From Primulina eburnea (lineage: Eukaryota; Streptophyta; Magnoliopsida; Lamiales; Gesneriaceae), in the NCBI RefSeq assembly GCF_022965805.1, contig NC_133104.1, positions 39,848,682 to 39,912,681 of the forward strand: a stretch of 64,000 nucleotides of DNA. Reading direction: 5' to 3'. The translations under genes were made by a program, and so were the position numbers. The notes beneath the pieces were generated by a model. That model made no database searches. It was not told the origin of the DNA and saw nothing but the letters and a program-made list of their open reading frames with translations. Below, one piece after another: positions 60,012-64,000 of the stretch. The first letter of the stretch is position 1. Every line of letters begins with the position of its first letter.

Positions 60012-60782
60012 GGCTGCGTTTGGTTAGAAGGATAGGATAAACTAATGATTAGTACGTAAATGATAAAGAAAATGATTGTGATAAAATTGTAAAATATGAT
60101 ATAAAATAATATTATGTTTGGTAAGATTTTTAAGTGTAGGATAATTTTGAATTTTTTGATGAAAAGACGAAATTGCCCTTCCCCTTCGCGACGGCGACAG
60201 TGGCGGCAGTGGCCGGCGGAAATCGTCGACCGGAAACTTACCGACGGATTCTCAAAATCCGTCGCTCACAGCGACGGTTTTTGAGAAAACTATCCGTCGC
60301 TATTAGCGACGGTGTTTTATAAACCGTCGCCGATCTTGTTTTTAATTATTTTAATTACTAAAAATTAGACATTTAGCGACGTTTTTTAAACACACCGTCG
60401 CTAATTGCGACGTTTGATAAACAAACCGTCGCTAATAGTGACGGTATTTTGACAAACCTTTCTACACAAACCGTCGCTAATAGCGACGGTTTGTTTACAA
60501 ACCGTCGCTAACTGCGTCGGCATCTGTGGTTGGCCGGCGGCGGTCGGTGGCGAGAAATGGTGGTGAGTTTGAATTTAGGAGAAGGGTAAAATCGGAAAAA
60601 TAGGATGTATTAAGATTGGGATAAATAATCCTAGGGGGTGAGGAGGTATTATTTTAACCTACCCAATATAACCTAATCATACCTAGGAGGGATAAGGTAG
60701 GTTTATTTAAAATTGAACCAAACACTTGATTGGGCCGGATAAATTAATCAATCACCCCTAATCCCTTGAACCAAACGCAGCG
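60012..60782. mobile_element. PIF/Harbinger-type element with GCGACGG array
   Basis: 771 bp with ends GGCTGCGTTTGGTT and AACCAAACGCAGCG, flanked by TAA (60009-60011 and 60783-60785). The outer parts resemble the element at 21141 (GGATAA words). The middle (60180-60545) holds at least eight GCGACGG/CCGTCGC words in alternating orientation, framed by inverted GGCCGGCGG-type sequence and by CCCTTCC / GGAGAAGGG. It lies only 11 bases after the ceQORH stop. No transposase. Confidence 0.8.
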
Positions 60783-60785
60783 TAA

Positions 60786-61329
60786 AAGTATATGTCCTTC
60801 CTCATTTCACAAAGCTTTTGAACAAATTCAAAGATGAGATTATTCTCAATAGATTCACCGTGTGTCCTATGTATTGAAATATGAGCAAAATATCACTGAT
60901 TTTTTAGCACCTTCAACGAGGTTTTTGTTAGAATTTCATAGAAATTTGTCACAAGTACTCTACAATTTCTGGCAAAGACAAAAAAAAAAAAAAATCAAAA
61001 TATATATAAACGATAAACATTTAAGGCTAAAAAATGTATAAATATATATAACCGATAAAAAAATATTTAAATAAGACCAATCAGTACTCGGTTAAATTTT
61101 TTAAAAATAAATAAATTTATCATAATAAAATAGAAAAAAATATTGTAACAACAACAATAGTAAGCCCCAAAATAATATTAATGACAAATACTTAATTAAC
61201 TGATAGAACTGGCTATCGTTGATCTACTCAAAATTATTTATCTATCTATATATCTGCCTAATTTCGAAATTTCCTGCCTCAACTCATTTTCTATAAACTA
61301 TCGGATAGAAAAAGACAGCACAACGTTAA
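60786..61329. other. AT-rich intergenic sequence
   Basis: No gene or complete element recognised. Confidence 0.45.
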
Positions 61330-61525
61330 GAGTAAGTCTTTTGTGAGACGATCTCAGAGACTTACTCACGAATTTTTATCTGTGAGACGAGTCAATCCTA
61401 CCGATATTCATAATAAAAAGTAATATTCTTAGCATAAAAAAATAATATTTTTTTATGGATGACCCAAATAAGATATCTTTCTCACAAAATACAACCTGCG
61501 AGATCGTCTCACATAAGTTTTTATC
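61330..61525 (+). mobile_element. GTGAGAC MITE copy 11
   Basis: 196 bp, longer than its relatives by about 13 bases inserted after the first palindrome (GAGACTTACTCAC). CAACGTTAA (61321-61329) and CAACTTTAA (61526-61534) form a 9-bp duplication with one mismatch. Confidence 0.86.
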
Positions 61526-61534
61526 CAACTTTAA

Positions 61535-61903
61535 ATAGTTAATAATAAATATTTAATCAATACCTATTTAACCATTTCCCGGACTGAACTTAATCACAGG
61601 ATGGTATTATGGTAACGTGCATACACAGCTTTAAACATTTGATTATTAATAATAAAATTAATTAGTACTTATTTAGCCATTTCCAAGGCTGATCAGGTTC
61701 ATTTTCAAATTTCTGTCAACAAAGTAAATACTTATTTGTTACTTCGATTAAGAACAAACTTTGGAACATTTTTATATTTAAACTTCTCGCATTCCTCTTC
61801 AAATTTCAATTTTAAATCTCAATAGCTTGAAAATAAAATTGCACTCAAATATTCACCTCGATTCCATCACATGATTTATTACCACTGAGGGGAAAAAAAT
61901 TAG
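61535..61903. other. AT-rich intergenic sequence
   Basis: Nothing recognised. Confidence 0.45.
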
Positions 61904-61906
61904 CAT

Positions 61907-62665
61907 CACTACAAGAATAAATGCTTATGGTGACATTCATAGATGTCATCATATTCAATATTTAGTGACATTTAAGTTTTAGTGACACCTCCAACAAATG
62001 TCATCTATTCCAATGTCGTCTTAAATTTACTGACATTTTTTAATGTTATTATAAGATGTTAATGACAACTTCATACGTGTTACTAATTATTCATATAATG
62101 ACAATTTTAAATGTCAGGAAAACTCATGTTTAAATACATTTATAGATGTCTTGTTATTATAGTAATAATGACAAATTTATATATCAGCTAAAGTCATTTA
62201 TAATGACAACTAAAAGTGTCGTGTATGTTATTTATAGTGACAATAACAAATGTGAGAATATTTGGGTTGGATAAATATAGGAGGAGGGAAAATTAGATAA
62301 AATAAATGTGAGAATAAAAAACATATTAGATTAGTTATCCTGACATTTTTAATTGATGTCATTTTTTATATGGAGGGAGACAATTATTTTCCCTCCTCCA
62401 ATATTTATCTAACCCAAATATCCTCACACTTATTTATAGTGAAATTTTTTAGTTTTTAATGATTTTTTACGATGTAGGAAAAGTAATTGCTTCCCTCCGT
62501 ATAAAAGATGACATCAATTAAAAATGTCATGATAACTAATCTAATATGTTTTTTTATTTTACACATTATTAATTTTTTACAAGTGTCATTATTAAGTATT
62601 TGTAACAACATTTAATTAAAAGTGTCTACAAAAAAGTGTCACAATAGCCATTTATTGTTGTAGTG
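61907..62665. mobile_element. CACTA-type MITE, 3-bp TSD
   Basis: 759 bp, starting CACTACAAGAATAAATG and ending CATTTATTGTTGTAGTG, flanked by CAT (61904-61906 and 62666-62668). Subterminal repeats of GTGACA / TGTCAT type occur throughout both ends, as in plant CACTA elements. The middle contains two long inverted repeats in A-B-A'-B' order. No transposase. Confidence 0.87.
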
Positions 62666-62788
62666 CATCCACTCTCTTCAATCACTCTCTTTTAAGCATA
62701 ATAAAAATAAAAAACTCATTTGTTCAGTGTCATCAGAGGTTAACCTTTCAAAAATACAGTGGGCATTTCTCATTTGTTTGTTGTTACG

Positions 62789-63310
62789 ATTGTTAGAGTA
62801 GATATCATGTGACGAGGTTTGATGTAACTTCGAAATACGTAGGAGTCAATACATTATACTCAAGGATTCACCGCTCACCTATGGCTAAAGATATCTATGT
62901 GATCTGATGAGTTAATAGTCCAAAAATATTTTGCCAGAGTAAGACATATATATATTTTGAAAGATATTTCTTCTATTGCACATACCGTGTCACTATTTTT
63001 ACTCAAAAATACATTATATCATTATCGAATTCATTTGCAACTCTCGATATGCCAATAGTTGTAGAATCGATAGAAGTATATGAGTTAAAAAGACCGTATT
63101 ATACGATAACCATAACTTAAGGCTCTTGCATTTACTATCAGTTATACATAAGGTGATGCTTCTAGATACTCTTACTATAATCCGGTGATGCAATCAGACT
63201 TGAGTTCTGACATTCATGATCAAGGGTTGATGAAATGAATGAGATTAATTAGGCTGAGCCCGAATAAAAACAAATGTTGTTCTAAATCACGTGAAGTTGT
63301 CAAATTTATT
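62789..63310 (+). mobile_element. Decayed LTR of the same copia family
   Basis: Starts TGTTAGAGTAGATATC and follows the order of the LTR at 48460 (e.g. GGATTCACCGCTCACCTA, ATGTGATCTGATG, GAGTTCTGACATTC, GAGCCCGAATAA). It has many substitutions and small deletions and ends before the hairpin array. A much older solo or truncated copy. Confidence 0.82.
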
Positions 63311-63395
63311 CAAGATATATTTTTTGCTATGAAGTCGCTATGATTTCATTTATTCGCAACCCTTTTGCGAGGATCTTGTTCTTCTTTGTCAATAG

Positions 63396-63650
63396 TGTTA
63401 ATTGTCTCACATCGGTTAGATAAATAACCTTTGAGTAGTATATATGGGATTGGACAATCATCTCCCCTTGAGCTAGCTTTTGGGGTTGAGTTAGGTCCAA
63501 GTTCCAATCTTAACATGGTATCAGAGTTAGCTTTTGGGGTTGAGTTAGGTCCAAATTCCAATCTTAAAGCTAGCTCAAGGGGAGAGGATTGTCCAATCCC
63601 ATATATACCACTCAAAGGTTATTTATCTAACCGATGTGAGACAATTAACA
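63396..63650. mobile_element. Fold-back TRIM family A, inverted LTRs, 5-bp TSD
   Basis: A 120-bp LTR at 63396-63515 is followed by TGGTATCAGAG (63516-63526), a second partial LTR 3' end (63528-63566) and an inverted LTR 5' part (63567-63650). AATAG at 63391-63395 and 63651-63655 flanks the whole. The inverted layout is unusual for an LTR element, and the duplication suggests it integrated in this form. Confidence 0.82.
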
Positions 63651-63655
63651 AATAG

Positions 63656-64000
63656 TAAATGGATCTTCCTTTAAAAACCTTATCGAAATGATGATAGCCA
63701 AATAGAAAAATATCTTTTGTTGACATTTTTTGAAATTGGACCCATTTGATTTAAGGTATTTCTCTATGATGAACAGTAGGCGTGCTAGTCCTCATAAATG
63801 CCATTTTGGTTCAAATAACATTTTAAGATTGTGGGAGAAAATATCAGTAGTCTTGGGAATAAACAGGCTATATGTGGGTCAACAAAAATGACTATGGAAA
63901 AAAATATTTGAGACAATATTTGACTTTTTTGCTTAAAATGTTATCGCTCTACCCGGTGTTTAGGTTATTAACAATATGTTTTGCACGATACGATGACTTC
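63656..64000. other. Window end, no feature seen
   Basis: Mixed sequence with no gene or element that I recognise. Confidence 0.45.

Noticed and set aside
1..64000. tRNA, rRNA or snRNA genes
   Set aside because: None recognised by eye. The TGGTATCAGAG words are retroelement primer sites, not tRNA genes. A tRNAscan/Infernal run would be decisive.

Overview
The window is plant nuclear DNA. It has AT-rich intergenic sequence, multi-exon genes with GT-AG introns, chloroplast-DNA fragments, and a dense mix of plant transposon classes: MITEs, TRIMs, a LINE, a Helitron, hAT, PIF/Harbinger, CACTA and copia. Gene content and repeat style suggest a eudicot, probably an asterid close to Lamiales. That placement is inferred, not proven.

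Genes left to right: (1) a domesticated hAT-like BED zinc-finger protein at 557-3001; (2) a nine-exon class II CPD photolyase (PHR1/UVR2 type) at 13668-17375; (3) on the minus strand an IRK-interacting/GIL1-like DUF641 protein at 18405-20078, which as read carries two single-base frameshifts; (4) a six-exon myeloid-leukemia-factor-like protein at 30654-32808; (5) a seven-exon organellar class I release-factor-like (ICT1-type, GGQ) protein at 39224-42918; (6) on the minus strand a DUF1442 protein at 44035-44803; (7) a chloroplast-envelope quinone oxidoreductase homologue (ceQORH type) whose first exon is split by a 9.4 kb copia element (48395-60000). As far as I remember, genes 1, 2, 5 and 6 have Arabidopsis counterparts close together in the duplicated At1g12320-12380 / At1g62840-62870 blocks, so this looks like an old conserved gene neighbourhood inflated by transposons.

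Mobile DNA: eleven copies of a 160-196 bp MITE, seven of them with a 9-bp target duplication visible by eye; two TRIM families, including a TRIM nested in a TRIM with a perfect 5-bp duplication and a fold-back TRIM with inverted LTRs and a perfect 5-bp duplication; a 1.47 kb solo LTR with a G-box-bearing tandem-repeat promoter; a 5.5 kb degenerate L1-type LINE whose endonuclease is interrupted by a Helitron and a hAT MITE, both cleanly excisable on paper; two PIF/Harbinger-type elements; a CACTA MITE with interleaved inverted repeats; and two ycf2-derived plastid fragments.

The most unusual sequence is inside the young copia element (48460-57842; LTRs differ by one substitution and one A-run length change). 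Its non-coding leader contains four consecutive stem-loops that present the same loop motif (GGCTCATATTATTGGG-like) on four unrelated stems, plus a CpG-dense block with three palindromes whose arms change together. Each LTR also holds seven short hairpins with paired changes in their stems. These look like structured RNA elements and are the best candidates for something undescribed. No operon-like or CRISPR-like system was seen.
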